Source: Candidatus Crickella caballi (GTDB taxonomy: Bacteria; Bacillota; Clostridia; Peptostreptococcales; Anaerovoracaceae). Taken from it: a stretch of 64,000 nt of DNA. The position numbers and the translations under genes are program-made. The notes under the pieces are model-generated. The model saw only the letters and a list, made by a program, of their open reading frames with translations. It was not told the origin of the DNA and did no database searches. Positions 35,033 through 44,525 of the stretch are shown here, one piece after another. Where the stretch lies: the NCBI GenBank assembly GCA_018064665.1, contig JAGHUV010000019.1:1-64000 (forward strand), given 5' to 3'. Positions within the stretch are counted from its first letter, which is position 1. The number at the start of each line of letters is the position of its first letter.

Positions 35033-35923
35033 TTACTCTATGTTCTGCACCTGTTCTCTGATCTTCTCGATCTCCGCCTTGAGCTGGAGCATCATAGAAG
35101 TAATCTCCTTGTCATTCGACTTGGAGCCAATGGTATTTGCTTCTCTGTTCATCTCCTGAATGAGGAAGTCTATCTTCTTACCGATAGATGCTTCCTTGCC
35201 CTCAAGGAAGTCACGAAGCTGGTGCAGGTGGCTGTCAAGTCTTACAAGCTCCTCTGTGATATTCGCCTTATCCGCAAAAATTGCAGCCTCGAGCGCGATT
35301 CTCTCCTCAGGAACCTCTGCAGTTCCGTCAAGCAGCTCCTCAATGCGAGTCTTGAATTTGGCAGCATACTCCTTCTCGATTTCAGGCGCTCTGACCTCGA
35401 TTTTGTTCCTGATATCCGAAATAATATCTGCGCGCATTGCTATGTCCTCTGCGAGCTTGGCGCCCTCAACCTGACGCATTTCCGTAATATTCACAATAGC
35501 CTCTTCAGTTGCTTTGAGGAAGCACGCAAGAAGCTCCTCCTCGTCGTCCTCTGCAGCCACGCCCTTGATTACGTCCGGCATTCTTGCAAGAAGTCCCAGA
35601 CTTATCTCCGACTCTGCGCCAAAATCATACGTCTCTTCAAGCTCCTTAAGTGCCGCATAATACTTTCCTGCAAGGTCTCTGTCCAGACGAATGTCCGAGT
35701 CGCTCTGTCCGAAATTGTCGACCGAAACGCCAACCTCGATCTTGCCTCTTGCCAGCTTCTGCTTGATTGCAGACTTGATGCGCTCCTCCGCGAATGAGTA
35801 GCGACGCGGCATCTTCACATAAATGTCGCAATAGCGATGGTTGACCGCTTTGATCTCAACTGTTATAGCACGTACCTCGTCCTGGTAAACGCCCTTGCCG
35901 TAACCTGTCATGCTTTTAATCAT
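35033..35923 (-). CDS. yicC: YicC/YloC family endoribonuclease
   Basis: The protein has 296 residues. The N-terminus 'MIKSMTGYGKGVYQD' and 'EIKAVNHRYCDIYVKMPRRYSFAEERIKSAIKQKLARGKIEV' are diagnostic. The C-terminal part 'DFLIQEMNREANTIGSKSNDKEIT' is the most conserved block. Members are reported to be single-strand endoribonucleases. AGGAGG nine bases before the ATG at 35923 sets the start, not 35983. In many Firmicutes this gene sits next to gmk and rpoZ; here rsmE and the pseudouridine synthase are inserted between. Confidence 0.94.
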   Translation of the reverse strand: MIKSMTGYGKGVYQDEVRAITVEIKAVNHRYCDIYVKMPRRYSFAEERIKSAIKQKLARGKIEVGVSVDNFGQSDSDIRLDRDLAGKYYAALKELEETYDFGAESEISLGLLARMPDVIKGVAAEDDEEELLACFLKATEEAIVNITEMRQVEGAKLAEDIAMRADIISDIRNKIEVRAPEIEKEYAAKFKTRIEELLDGTAEVPEERIALEAAIFADKANITEELVRLDSHLHQLRDFLEGKEASIGKKIDFLIQEMNREANTIGSKSNDKEITSMMLQLKAEIEKIREQVQNIE

Positions 35924-35985
35924 ATCCGAAAGCCTCCTTATTGTTTCATCACACTGATCTTTCGTGCAGGAAAAGTATAACATAA

Positions 35986-36012
35986 AACAACAGGCACGAG
36001 GTACCTGTTGTT
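35986..36012 (-). terminator. Intrinsic terminator after rqcH
   Basis: AACAACAGG (35986-35994) pairs with CCTGTTGTT (36004-36012). On the minus strand TTTTATG follows. It lies just after the rqcH stop codon. Confidence 0.75.
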
Positions 36013-36016
36013 GTCT

Positions 36017-37717
36017 TTATCTTTTGGGCTGTACATATACAGTCTGATTGTGCGTGAAAATCACCATCCCCGGCTTGGCTCCGTTCGGTTTCTTAACGTA
36101 GCGAACAGGCACATAATCCACCGGAACATTGTCCGAATCCTTGGCTTTGGAATGCAAGGCTGCAATACCGGCCGCTTCATAAATAAGCTCTGCGCTCAAG
36201 TCCTCCACGGTGCGTCCGTCCTCAAGTCTTACGATGACATGCGATCCGGGAATGTCCTTGGTGTGCATCCACAAATCCGTCTTGGTAGCAAGCTTGAAGG
36301 TCAGATAATCATTCTCTATATTGTTGTGGCCGACCAGCACAGTTGTGCCATCCGCCAGCTGGTATCTCATAGGATCCGGCTTGCTTTTCTTCTTGCGCTG
36401 AGATGCTTTCTGTCTCCTTCTTACATATCCTGTCTCCTGGAGCTCATCCCTAATTGCCTCCAGCTGGTCCTCGGTCGATGCCGCTTCAATGTTCTGTATT
36501 ACAGATTCGAGATAGCTGATATCATTCTCGTTTTCTTCGAGCTGAGCCTGCTTCTCGTGAATAGCGGTCTTGGCCTTGGAATATTTCTTGAAGTACTTCT
36601 GCGCATTCTTGGAAGCACTTATCTTCTCATCCAGAGGAATCTCGATTGGCTCCCCGTTATAGTAGTTTATTACCGTAACCTTGCGAAGCCCCGGCTTTAC
36701 AAGATGGATATTGGCTGTAAGAAGCTCTCCGTACAGCTGGTATCTGTCCGAATTCTCGGCAGTAAGCAGATCCTCCGAAAGCTTTTTCTTCTTAAGCTGC
36801 GCCTTGCTGAGTGCCGCCTGAGCTGTCTTCAGAAGCGGCATGCTCTTCTGCCTGACCATATTCGAGCTGTCTCTGTTCGTATAGTAGAACTCTGCGCATT
36901 CGCTTATTGAGTCAAACGAAAGCTGCTCAAGTTCCTCATATTCGTGCAGCTCTGTAATATGAAACTCCATAGGTGTTCCATCATCTCGCATATATACGTA
37001 TGCTTTGCTGTGAACATTAGCATCTTCAAGCATCTCGGCAAGCCTGGCCGCCGGCCTCGTTGAAACAATGCTGCTATCAGATGATTCTTTGCAGTATACA
37101 AGCATCTCTCTGGCTGCAGCCGGAGAGATTCCGCCCACACGATTCATGAGCCCCTTCTCATCATGAGGCAGCTGAGTATCCTCGCTGACATCCTTGAAGC
37201 CCAGCTTGTCCTGCTTTGGCGGATACTGGTATATGATGCCCGGCAGCAGCTGGCGATATCTGTTCACATCAATGGAAACTCTCTTGATCGCGTCGATTAC
37301 TTTGCCCGACTCGATATCCACAAGGACAATATTGGAATGCTTGGCCATGATCTCGACTATAAGCCTCTTGCACACATTAAAGCCCAGCTCATTCTGCGCT
37401 TCTATATCTATTTCAATAATTCTTTCGCTGTCCTTCTGACGTATCTCTGTTATCCTGCCACTCTGCAGATGCTTTCTCATCAGCATGCAGAAGGTCGGTG
37501 GCTGCTCCGGATTGGTGTACTTATTCTCTGTCAGACATACGCGGGCTGACATGCTGTTACAGGACATAAAAAGACGCACATTACCATACTCTCTTGTATG
37601 GATGTGCAAAAGAAGCTCCTCGCCGCCCGGCTGATATACCTTCTCGATCTTGCCGAGAGTCAGCTTTTCAGCCAGCTCACTCGCTATTGCATATGTAACA
37701 ATTCCGTCAAAAGCCAT
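36017..37717 (-). CDS. rqcH: Rqc2 homolog RqcH (NFACT protein)
   Basis: The protein has 566 residues. The NFACT-N start is 'MAFDGIVTYAIASELAEKLTLGKIEKVYQPGGEELLLHI'. A coiled-coil middle (about 300-430) is followed by the NFACT-R domain with 'KTDLWMHTKDIPGSHVIVRLEDG', 'EAAGIAALHSKAKDSDNVPVDYVPVRYVKKPNGAKPGMV'. It binds stalled 50S subunits and adds Ala tails for degradation. The ATG at 37717 with AAAGGA upstream is preferred to far upstream starts, which would overlap the repeat element. Older names are fibronectin-binding protein A. Confidence 0.94.
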   Translation of the reverse strand: MAFDGIVTYAIASELAEKLTLGKIEKVYQPGGEELLLHIHTREYGNVRLFMSCNSMSARVCLTENKYTNPEQPPTFCMLMRKHLQSGRITEIRQKDSERIIEIDIEAQNELGFNVCKRLIVEIMAKHSNIVLVDIESGKVIDAIKRVSIDVNRYRQLLPGIIYQYPPKQDKLGFKDVSEDTQLPHDEKGLMNRVGGISPAAAREMLVYCKESSDSSIVSTRPAARLAEMLEDANVHSKAYVYMRDDGTPMEFHITELHEYEELEQLSFDSISECAEFYYTNRDSSNMVRQKSMPLLKTAQAALSKAQLKKKKLSEDLLTAENSDRYQLYGELLTANIHLVKPGLRKVTVINYYNGEPIEIPLDEKISASKNAQKYFKKYSKAKTAIHEKQAQLEENENDISYLESVIQNIEAASTEDQLEAIRDELQETGYVRRRQKASQRKKKSKPDPMRYQLADGTTVLVGHNNIENDYLTFKLATKTDLWMHTKDIPGSHVIVRLEDGRTVEDLSAELIYEAAGIAALHSKAKDSDNVPVDYVPVRYVKKPNGAKPGMVIFTHNQTVYVQPKR

Positions 37718-37782
37718 TACGTATCCTTTCTCGCCTAAATATATTAACATCCCTCGCAGCATGCCGCAACACAACATATCGA

Positions 37783-38067
37783 ATGCCCTCACTTTTGGAA
37801 CATGAAACCTTGAAACCCTTGAAAATAAAATTGAAAATTCCAATTGCCCCACGCCTGTTCCTGTCGAAGGTCTGCTCAGAGAAGCTAACGAAGACCGGAA
37901 TTGGAATTGAAATCGCGCAAACCCTTGAAATTATAAAATTTTATTCCAAAGCGGCAGTGCGTCTCATTGCGATGCGTCGAACCGGAATAGCTTTGGCCGT
38001 ATAAAATTGGAATTATTGTTTTTAATATCAAGGCTTTCAGCGATTCATGTTCCAAAAGTGAGGGCAT
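37783..38067. mobile_element. 285-bp MITE-like element, copy 1
   Basis: The ends are inverted repeats: ATGCCCTCACTTTTGGAACA and on to 37806, matched by its complement at 38044-38067. In this copy the match extends to 27 bp including three flanking bases each side. Inside are two hairpins bounded by AATTCCAATT/AATTGGAATT (37836-37845 with 37899-37908) and ATTCCAA/TTGGAAT (37943-37949 with 38007-38013). A conserved CGCGCAAACCCTTGA (37914-37928) lies between them. No ORF or transposase is present. Relative to copy 2 it is inverted. Target duplications are not clear. Confidence 0.85.
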
Positions 38068-38216
38068 TCGCAAATTTGCCATCGCGAAACGCAATGATAT
38101 CGCGAGGAGTAATGCGAATGCGAGACTCATTGTAAACATGAACCCCTATTGCGAGGCGAAATTCATGTGCAGAGCGGAAAGCCATCCCAAGTCTGACCCC
38201 GGAGTAAAAGAAATGA

Positions 38217-38240
38217 GGGAAACAGCATTTACTGTTTCCC
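38217..38240 (-). terminator. Hairpin downstream of the NhaC-family gene
   Basis: GGGAAACAG (38217-38225) pairs with CTGTTTCCC (38232-38240). On the minus strand a weak T-rich stretch follows. The rest of 38068-38287 shows no gene. Confidence 0.6.
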
Positions 38241-38287
38241 CCATTGTTGCTTCATCGAGTGAACTTTTCAGTTATAAGCGAACCGCA

Positions 38288-39931
38288 TTAGTTCTTGTGG
38301 TTGGCTTCGTCGCTTACGACATATGATCCGGATCTGCTCTTGAAGAACATCAGAACGCCGAATACCATTGCGAATCCAACGATCAGCGGAACGATTGGGT
38401 TCAGAGTATATCCTGCAATTATGTAGCAGATAAATGCAATTACTGCAACAGTTGTTGCGTAAGGAAGCTGTGTTGATACGTGTGATACGTGGTTGCAGGA
38501 AGCTCCTGCGGGTGCCATGATAGTTGTATCTGAAATAGGTGATACGTGGTCTCCGTATACAGCGCCTGCCATGCAAGCTGAGATAACAGGAATCATGAGT
38601 TCAGGCTGTGCATCTGTAATAGCAAGTCCGATAGGAATCAGGATTCCGAAGGTTCCCCATGATGTTCCGGATGCAAATGCGAGTACGCATGCTACTGCGA
38701 AAAGCACTGCAGGAATGAGTCCCATGAATGCGTTTGGCATATTCTCTACGAGTCCGGATACGAAATCTGCGAGTCCGAGGCTGTCTGTCATGTTCTTGAG
38801 TGACCATGCAAATGTCAGAACAAGAATAGGTGATACCATCTGACGGAAGCCCTCAGGAATGCAATCCATGCACTCACTGAATGTGAGGATTCTTCTTGCA
38901 ATGTAGTAAATAACTGCGACGATAACTGCAACTACACTTCCGAGTGCCAGACCTACAGATGCATCACTGTTAGCAAATGCTGTAACGAATTTCTCGCCGC
39001 TGAAGAATCCGCCGGAGTATACCATTCCGATTACGCAGCTGATGATAAGTACGAGAACAGGGAATACCAGATCCCATACGCTTCCGTTTTCCTTACCCTC
39101 TGCCTCTGCTTCAACCTGAGCCTCTGCCTGTGCAGCTTTGTCTGTGAAGAGGTCGCCGTTCTCAACAGCATTTCTCTCATATTTAGCCATTGTGGCAAAG
39201 TCGAACTTCATAGTTACGAGTGATACCATGAAGAAGAGTGTGAAGAGCGCGTAGAAGTTGTAAGGGATCGCTTTGATAAAGATTGTGAATCCGTTCTGTC
39301 CCTCAACAAATCCTGTAACAGCCGCTGCCCATGATGAAATAGGTGCGATAATGCATACAGGAGCTGCTGTTGCATCGATGATGTAAGCGAGCTTTGCTCT
39401 TGATACATTGAATCTGTCAGTTACAGGCTTCATAACCGAACCTACAGTCAGGCAGTTGAAATAGTCATCTACGAAAATCAGAACACCGAGTACTACGGAT
39501 GTGAGCTGTGCTGCAACTCTGCTCTTTACTCTGGATGATGCCCAGTTTCCAAATGCTCTTGAACCACCGGATTTGTTCATCAGTGCTACCATCATTCCGA
39601 GTACTACGAGGAATACCAGAATTCCTACGTTCCAGCTGTCGGAAAGTGAGGCAACTACGCCGTCAAGCAGCGCGTGCTCGAGTATGCCCGAGAAGCTTGC
39701 TCCTGCGTACAGAACTGCACCTGTAATGATACCAACAAACAGTGAGCTGTAAACTTCTTTAGTAATGAGTGCCAGCGCGATTGCTACGAGTGGCGGAAGA
39801 ACTGCCCAGCCTGTTGCATACAGTGCAGGTGCAGGTGCTTCTTCTTCAGCAAGTACCAGCATAGGAACTGCAGCGATGAGCATTGCTGCAAGACCAAGTG
39901 TGAAGATCAGATTTCTTCTTGAATTATGCAT
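38288..39931 (-). CDS. NhaC-family transporter under lysine riboswitch control (LysW-like)
   Basis: The protein has 547 residues with about a dozen membrane helices. 'FVDDYFNCLTVGSVMKPVTDRFNVSRAKLAYIIDATAAPVCIIAPISSW' and 'CVLAFASGTSWGTFGILIPI', 'GAVYGDHVSPISDTTIMAPAGASCNHVSHVSTQLPYA' are typical of the NhaC ion-transporter superfamily. By sequence it would be called a Na+/H+ antiporter. The lysine riboswitch directly upstream points instead to lysine transport; comparative studies predicted such NhaC members (LysW) as lysine transporters. GGGAGGAAA precedes the ATG. Confidence 0.92.
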   Translation of the reverse strand: MHNSRRNLIFTLGLAAMLIAAVPMLVLAEEEAPAPALYATGWAVLPPLVAIALALITKEVYSSLFVGIITGAVLYAGASFSGILEHALLDGVVASLSDSWNVGILVFLVVLGMMVALMNKSGGSRAFGNWASSRVKSRVAAQLTSVVLGVLIFVDDYFNCLTVGSVMKPVTDRFNVSRAKLAYIIDATAAPVCIIAPISSWAAAVTGFVEGQNGFTIFIKAIPYNFYALFTLFFMVSLVTMKFDFATMAKYERNAVENGDLFTDKAAQAEAQVEAEAEGKENGSVWDLVFPVLVLIISCVIGMVYSGGFFSGEKFVTAFANSDASVGLALGSVVAVIVAVIYYIARRILTFSECMDCIPEGFRQMVSPILVLTFAWSLKNMTDSLGLADFVSGLVENMPNAFMGLIPAVLFAVACVLAFASGTSWGTFGILIPIGLAITDAQPELMIPVISACMAGAVYGDHVSPISDTTIMAPAGASCNHVSHVSTQLPYATTVAVIAFICYIIAGYTLNPIVPLIVGFAMVFGVLMFFKSRSGSYVVSDEANHKN

Positions 39932-39952
39932 TTCTATTTCCTCCCAATGATT

Positions 39953-39994
39953 AAAATAAAAAACCCATGAATAACGTCTGAAACGTATCCATGG
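39953..39994 (-). terminator. Riboswitch-controlled terminator
   Basis: The stem (39965-39994) pairs CCATG..ACGT with ACGT..CATGG on the minus strand and is followed by TTTTTTATTTT (39963-39953). It lies between the lysine aptamer and the start codon, as needed for transcription attenuation. Confidence 0.85.
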
Positions 39995-40021
39995 TCATTG
40001 GGTGAACAATCCATTACCATC

Positions 40022-40184
40022 GATAGCGCTCCACTTACGTGACAGTCCGCCGCATCTTATTACGACGTCCCAGGACAGCATTGAGATTATTTGCTGACCC
40101 TCGGCAGAATCCCCTTTCAACCGCCTAGCTCGTAATCTCCGAGCTCGTGCAAACGATTTACTGATGTCATCCGCGACCTCTATC
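40022..40184 (-). ncRNA. Lysine riboswitch (L box) aptamer
   Basis: On the minus strand the P1 stem is GATAG (40184-40180) with CTATC (40026-40022). The core elements follow the lysine aptamer: AGAGGTCGCG right after P1, 'TGCCGAGGGTCAGC' in the multi-branch region, and GTGGAGCGCTATC at the 3' end. It precedes a terminator and an NhaC-family transporter gene, so lysine binding should lower expression. Confidence 0.88.
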
Positions 40185-40431
40185 TCTCAGGTGTTATTCA
40201 ATTGATGCTAGAAAGATACACCTCTCTAATTCCAATGTCAAGCATTTTGTAGTATTTAACCAAAATTTTCTTTCAGCTCTGTCAGTATTTGACAGATTTT
40301 ACCAAAAACCCCCTTCAATTAAGAACGGATTTGACTGGTTTTCATGTTTTAAGAAAAAAGCCCACGCAGCCATAAAGTTTTATGATAAGAAAAGAGGACA
40401 GAGGCCGCAGCTTCCGTCCTCAACAAATTCA

Positions 40432-41400
40432 CTAGTAGATAATAACCGGTGTGCCGATTTCAATCATTTCATAAAGCTCTCCCGCTTTCGCTATCGGCAT
40501 ATTTACACAGCCATGGGATCCGTTGCCCTGATAAATATTTCCTCCGAAGGTCGCTCTCCAGGTCGCATCATGCAAACCGTAGGAGTTTCCGATAAACGCC
40601 ATCCAGTAATATACAAATGACTCATATTCGTCGCCGTTGTCCTCTCTGCCGACCAGCTTCTGATTGCGAGTCTTATTGTTAAGTCTGTAGGTTCCCTTCG
40701 GTGTTCCATGACCGTAAGCATTACCTGTTACAACAGGAGTCTCCAGCTTCACCTTGCCATCGACAAAATATGTGAGAGTTTGCTTTGCAACATCTACGAA
40801 TACATAAGTTCCCGGAGCACCGTACCTTGGCTTCTGAATAACAATTTTGGCCTCTGCTTCGGCTTTATTGCCGCTCGGATCTGTTGCAACAGCCTTAACC
40901 GTATATTCACCTTCTTTATCGGTATTTACATCCTTCTTCCTGATCTTGAGCTTGCACTTTCCGCTGTTATCTCTTGCATCAAACATCATATCCACAGCCG
41001 TACTGTCAAGATCAAGTCCGACGAACGAATAAACATCCTTACACTTGAGGAAAGTCGGCGGCTCATTATCTGTAATCTTGATTTTGTAATCTCTGTACTT
41101 GTGTCCGCAGTAGTTTATTGTAAGAGTATGGTCTCCTGTCTCAGCAAAACTCTCTCCTGCCATCTCCTCGCCGTCATATAAAATTTCCGTATTATCGCGT
41201 ACAAAATCAGCCTCTTCCTCTGTGAGCTCGTCGAAGTTGACATAGTCTCCGATATTCGTGGATATCTCTTCTCCGAGATTGAGTTCGAAGCTCGAATATG
41301 CATATTTAGGATTCAGTGTTAGCTGAGGATTGCATGAGCAGAGCACGAGCATGCTCATGAATGCTACACATATCAGTAATGACTTTCTAATTTTTTTCAT
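40432..41400 (-). CDS. L,D-transpeptidase lipoprotein (YkuD domain)
   Basis: The protein has 322 residues. A lipobox (VLCSC, lipidated Cys23) anchors it outside. Two beta-sandwich/Ig-like regions (about 35-190; 'ITDNEPPTFLKCKDVYSF', 'ATDPSGNKAEAEAKI') precede the YkuD domain (about 200-322). The catalytic motif SHGCVNMP has Cys298 and His296. It makes 3-3 peptidoglycan cross-links or attaches proteins to the wall. The start is 3 bp after the PBP stop, so it is coexpressed with PBP and RodA. Confidence 0.93.
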   Translation of the reverse strand: MKKIRKSLLICVAFMSMLVLCSCNPQLTLNPKYAYSSFELNLGEEISTNIGDYVNFDELTEEEADFVRDNTEILYDGEEMAGESFAETGDHTLTINYCGHKYRDYKIKITDNEPPTFLKCKDVYSFVGLDLDSTAVDMMFDARDNSGKCKLKIRKKDVNTDKEGEYTVKAVATDPSGNKAEAEAKIVIQKPRYGAPGTYVFVDVAKQTLTYFVDGKVKLETPVVTGNAYGHGTPKGTYRLNNKTRNQKLVGREDNGDEYESFVYYWMAFIGNSYGLHDATWRATFGGNIYQGNGSHGCVNMPIAKAGELYEMIEIGTPVIIY

Positions 41401-41403
41401 GGT

Positions 41404-42744
41404 TTACTCGTTATCCGATATCAATTGATTAAGAACTGCTTTGGCGACAGGACCGGCCGTTGATGAACCGAAGCCACCGCCCTTTACCCATACAACAAAC
41501 GCATACGGGTTATCTTCATTATCTATAAAGCCTACAAACCAGGAATCAGATCTGTCCCCTACCTCTGCAGTTCCTGATTTTGCATAGATGTCAAGGCCGC
41601 TATAGTTAGATGTTCCATAATTGGATTCAACATTATTCTTCATCATGCTGCGAAGCTCATTCGCAGTATCTTTGCTGAGGTATCTTCCAAGAGGTCGTCC
41701 CCCTGTAATCTCCTTAACGAAGGTTGCGCTCTTGATCAGCGTCGGATGTACGGCTTCTCCCTCGTTCGCAATTGCGCCCATATATACCATCATGGCACAA
41801 GGGTTCACCTGGTCATCCGCCTGACCTATTCCGGCCCAGCTGAGTTTGACATCATCGTCGTCAGGGAACTTGAACGATCCCGCCTGCGTGTCAATTCCGT
41901 TAATCTCTATGGATTCAGTAAGACCGCACTTTTCGACGTACTCCTCCATTGTCTTGGCGCCGAGCTCTCTGGTTATGGCACCGAAGGCTCCGTTACAGGA
42001 CTGGGCCAAAGCGGACCTGAAGTCAACGTGACCGTGTGAGCTTACGTCCTTGAGCTTTGTTCCCTTGAATTCATTATTTCCGTCGCAGTCGAAGCTGAAC
42101 GATGAAATATTGTCTACCTTATCGATAGCCGCTGCCGAGGTGACAAGCTTGAAGGTCGACCCCGGTGTCATCGCACCCTGCAGGAAATTATTGAAATAAT
42201 ATGATGTTTCCGCATCATTTGAAATGCTTCCCGCCGGATCACACGAAGGAGTGCTGACCATCGAAAGGATCTCCCCCGTCTTCCAGTTGAACACTCCCAC
42301 GCAGCCGGTCCTTCCGCCAAGCGCATTGTACGCTACCGCATTGGCTTTGGCATCTATTGTCAGCTGGATTTTCTTACCCTCAGCCGACGTATCGTAGGTT
42401 CCGTTGATAATATCATATCCTATCAGCTGGCTCTTGAATGCGTTGATTGCTCCGCTTGAAATATTCCCCTTAGGGTCACCGACAGCATGGACCGTCGCCT
42501 TACGTATCGTCGCATCGGAATTGTACTCAACGCCGCTTTCCGTGCAGTTCAGCAGCATCTCATCGTATCTGTCTGTTACTGTTCCTCTGTTAAGAATGCC
42601 GTCTGTATATATCTGAGAGTTACCGTAGAAGGTAGCCCATTTGCCTCCGTCTTTAACAAATCTGGCCACGAAAATACCGATGCCGGCCAGAAGCACCACT
42701 GCAATAAGAACACATATTAAAGCTCTTCTCTCCTGTTTACGCAC
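41404..42744 (-). CDS. Class B penicillin-binding protein (transpeptidase)
   Basis: The protein has 446 residues. An N-terminal membrane anchor (about 7-28) is followed by a short linker domain and the transpeptidase domain with SxxK (STFK in 'GAMTPGSTFKLV'), SxN (SCN in 'LAQSCNGAFG') and KSGTAE. It cross-links peptidoglycan. The GTG start overlaps the RodA stop by one base (TAGTG) with AAGGAGG five bases upstream. Size and operon partner resemble the actinobacterial PbpA paired with RodA. Confidence 0.94.
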   Translation of the reverse strand: MRKQERRALICVLIAVVLLAGIGIFVARFVKDGGKWATFYGNSQIYTDGILNRGTVTDRYDEMLLNCTESGVEYNSDATIRKATVHAVGDPKGNISSGAINAFKSQLIGYDIINGTYDTSAEGKKIQLTIDAKANAVAYNALGGRTGCVGVFNWKTGEILSMVSTPSCDPAGSISNDAETSYYFNNFLQGAMTPGSTFKLVTSAAAIDKVDNISSFSFDCDGNNEFKGTKLKDVSSHGHVDFRSALAQSCNGAFGAITRELGAKTMEEYVEKCGLTESIEINGIDTQAGSFKFPDDDDVKLSWAGIGQADDQVNPCAMMVYMGAIANEGEAVHPTLIKSATFVKEITGGRPLGRYLSKDTANELRSMMKNNVESNYGTSNYSGLDIYAKSGTAEVGDRSDSWFVGFIDNEDNPYAFVVWVKGGGFGSSTAGPVAKAVLNQLISDNE

Positions 42745-44462
42745 TATTCCTCCTTACGCAAAGCAAGACTTGCATTACGCCGCATATCCGACGCTTTGAA
42801 GAATGAAAGCATCGCCCACGATGCCATCATGGATGTACCGCCCGTTGAAATGAACGGAAAAGTTACTCCGGTAAGCGGGAATAAATCCACCGCACCGAAA
42901 ATGTTCAGCATAGTCTGAACGAGAATCATCGTTGCTGCACCGCAGGCTGCAATAGTATAGAAGGTCGAACGACCTGCAATTATTGAAATCACTGCGAAAA
43001 TGGTAAGAGTAACGAGGCACAGCACCAGAAGCACTGCTATTATCAGGCCCCACTCTTCCATGACGAACCCGAATACAAGGTCAGTATCAGACGCAGCGAC
43101 ATATTTAAGCGAACCGTTTCCTGCGCCATGTCCCAGCAGGCCGCCGCCTGCACCGAACGCCATCGTTCTTGTTTGCTGGAATCCTTTGTCCGCAGGGTCG
43201 TCCCACACATGCCCCCATATCGCAAATCTTGATGCTATGTAAGTCTCGAATCTCAGTACCATCAGACCCATGGCTGCAGCACCAACAACAGTCAGGATCA
43301 TTCTTGACAGATCTCCGCTTCGCAGGAACGAAACAACAAGATAGGTCGCAAAGAATATAAGCGCCGTACCGAAGTCGCCCATCAGTGCAAGACATCCGAG
43401 GCAGAACAGCGAAAAAGCCGCATACAGGATCGTGTTGCGTTTTTCATACAATTCTTCAAGCGTTCCCGCTCCGATAACGATAAACGCTAGTTTGACCACT
43501 TCCGAAGGCTGGATCGTCATCGATCCTATTCTTACCCAGTTGGCTGCACCGTACTTCATCGTTCCGAAAACGAGGTTGAAGAGAAGGAGCAGCACTGACA
43601 GTCCGAGAAGTATCGGTCTTATCTTACGTGTTCGCTTAAGATCCCTCATGTAGATGCACATGAATATCATAAGCGCAATGCCTATCACCATTGCGACAAG
43701 CTGCTTGAAGGTGTCTCCCGGGCGCGCTGACGTGGTAACCGCAAGATTAATTGTCGTCATGAAGAATGCAATCATCTCCATCTCAAAGCCCTTGCGTCCA
43801 AGCGCCTTAAACACGCTTACATAGACCCACATTATAACGCACAAAGCAACCATCGACAGTACGACTGTTGCTGTTATATCGCTTCCGAGAGCCATTGTCA
43901 GCTGAACGATCGTCATTGCCTGAAAAGCTGTAATTGCGAGGAGAATCTTCCATGGAGCAACAGGCTCTCTGTCCCCTTTACGCATAGCTCTGTTGTTGGC
44001 AGCCTCTTCAAGACTTGCAGGTGCAATAGTGCAATGCACTCCGCTTATAACGATTTCATCACCGACATCTACTATATATCTCTTCTCCGGAACAAGAGGA
44101 ACTCCGTTTACAACAGTTCCGTTCTTAGACCCGAGATCCTTGATCATCCAGCGTTCATCTTCCCGCCTGCACAGTATGACCTGATTCTTGGAAACAGTCT
44201 TGAGCGGTATCATGATATCTGCGCTCTTTGATCTGCCTATAACATTCTCCCAGTGAGTAAGCGGGAAATTTCCGCCATCCTCTACCAGGAAGTAGCCCCA
44301 TATCTCAGGTGTAGGTCTTGTTCTGAGGAGAGAAATAATGGAGCTGACCAGAATATAGATTGCCAGCATTACAAAAATCCACCTGAAGACGGTGGTTAGC
44401 TCTTTGGCGAGTTCCGGAAAAAGCTCCGAGAAATTAAGAATCTTTTCGATCAGCTGCTGCAT
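42744..44462 (-). CDS. FHA domain - FtsW/RodA/SpoVE fusion protein
   Basis: The protein has 572 residues. An N-terminal membrane helix (about 25-45) is followed by an FHA domain (about 70-150) with 'VIGRSKSADIMIP', 'VSKNQVIL' and 'LGSKNGTVVNG'. About ten membrane helices with SEDS hallmarks follow: 'GAANWVRIGSMTIQPSEVVKLAFIV', 'LALMGDFGTALIFFATY' and 'LFPLTGVTFPFISTGGTSMMASW'. SEDS proteins polymerise glycan strands with a class B PBP, which is the next gene. The FHA domain should bind a phospho-Thr protein, linking wall synthesis to a Ser/Thr kinase. No clear ribosome site is seen. Confidence 0.93.
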   Translation of the reverse strand: MQQLIEKILNFSELFPELAKELTTVFRWIFVMLAIYILVSSIISLLRTRPTPEIWGYFLVEDGGNFPLTHWENVIGRSKSADIMIPLKTVSKNQVILCRREDERWMIKDLGSKNGTVVNGVPLVPEKRYIVDVGDEIVISGVHCTIAPASLEEAANNRAMRKGDREPVAPWKILLAITAFQAMTIVQLTMALGSDITATVVLSMVALCVIMWVYVSVFKALGRKGFEMEMIAFFMTTINLAVTTSARPGDTFKQLVAMVIGIALMIFMCIYMRDLKRTRKIRPILLGLSVLLLLFNLVFGTMKYGAANWVRIGSMTIQPSEVVKLAFIVIGAGTLEELYEKRNTILYAAFSLFCLGCLALMGDFGTALIFFATYLVVSFLRSGDLSRMILTVVGAAAMGLMVLRFETYIASRFAIWGHVWDDPADKGFQQTRTMAFGAGGGLLGHGAGNGSLKYVAASDTDLVFGFVMEEWGLIIAVLLVLCLVTLTIFAVISIIAGRSTFYTIAACGAATMILVQTMLNIFGAVDLFPLTGVTFPFISTGGTSMMASWAMLSFFKASDMRRNASLALRKEE

Positions 44463-44486
44463 AATTATCTGTTGTTAATTGAAAAC

Positions 44487-44513
44487 GGGTCAGAGGGACA
44501 GTCCCTCTGACCC
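44487..44513 (-). terminator. Intrinsic terminator after glnS
   Basis: GGGTCAGAGG and CCTCTGACCC form a 10-bp perfect stem (13 bp if the loop closes). On the minus strand GTTTTC follows. It separates glnS from the wall operon. Confidence 0.75.
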
Positions 44514-44525
44514 ATTTGATTGACT

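Noticed and set aside
37717..37852. N-terminal extension of RqcH
   Set aside because: Residues upstream of MAFDG are outside the family and run into the repeat element; the ATG at 37717 has a ribosome site.
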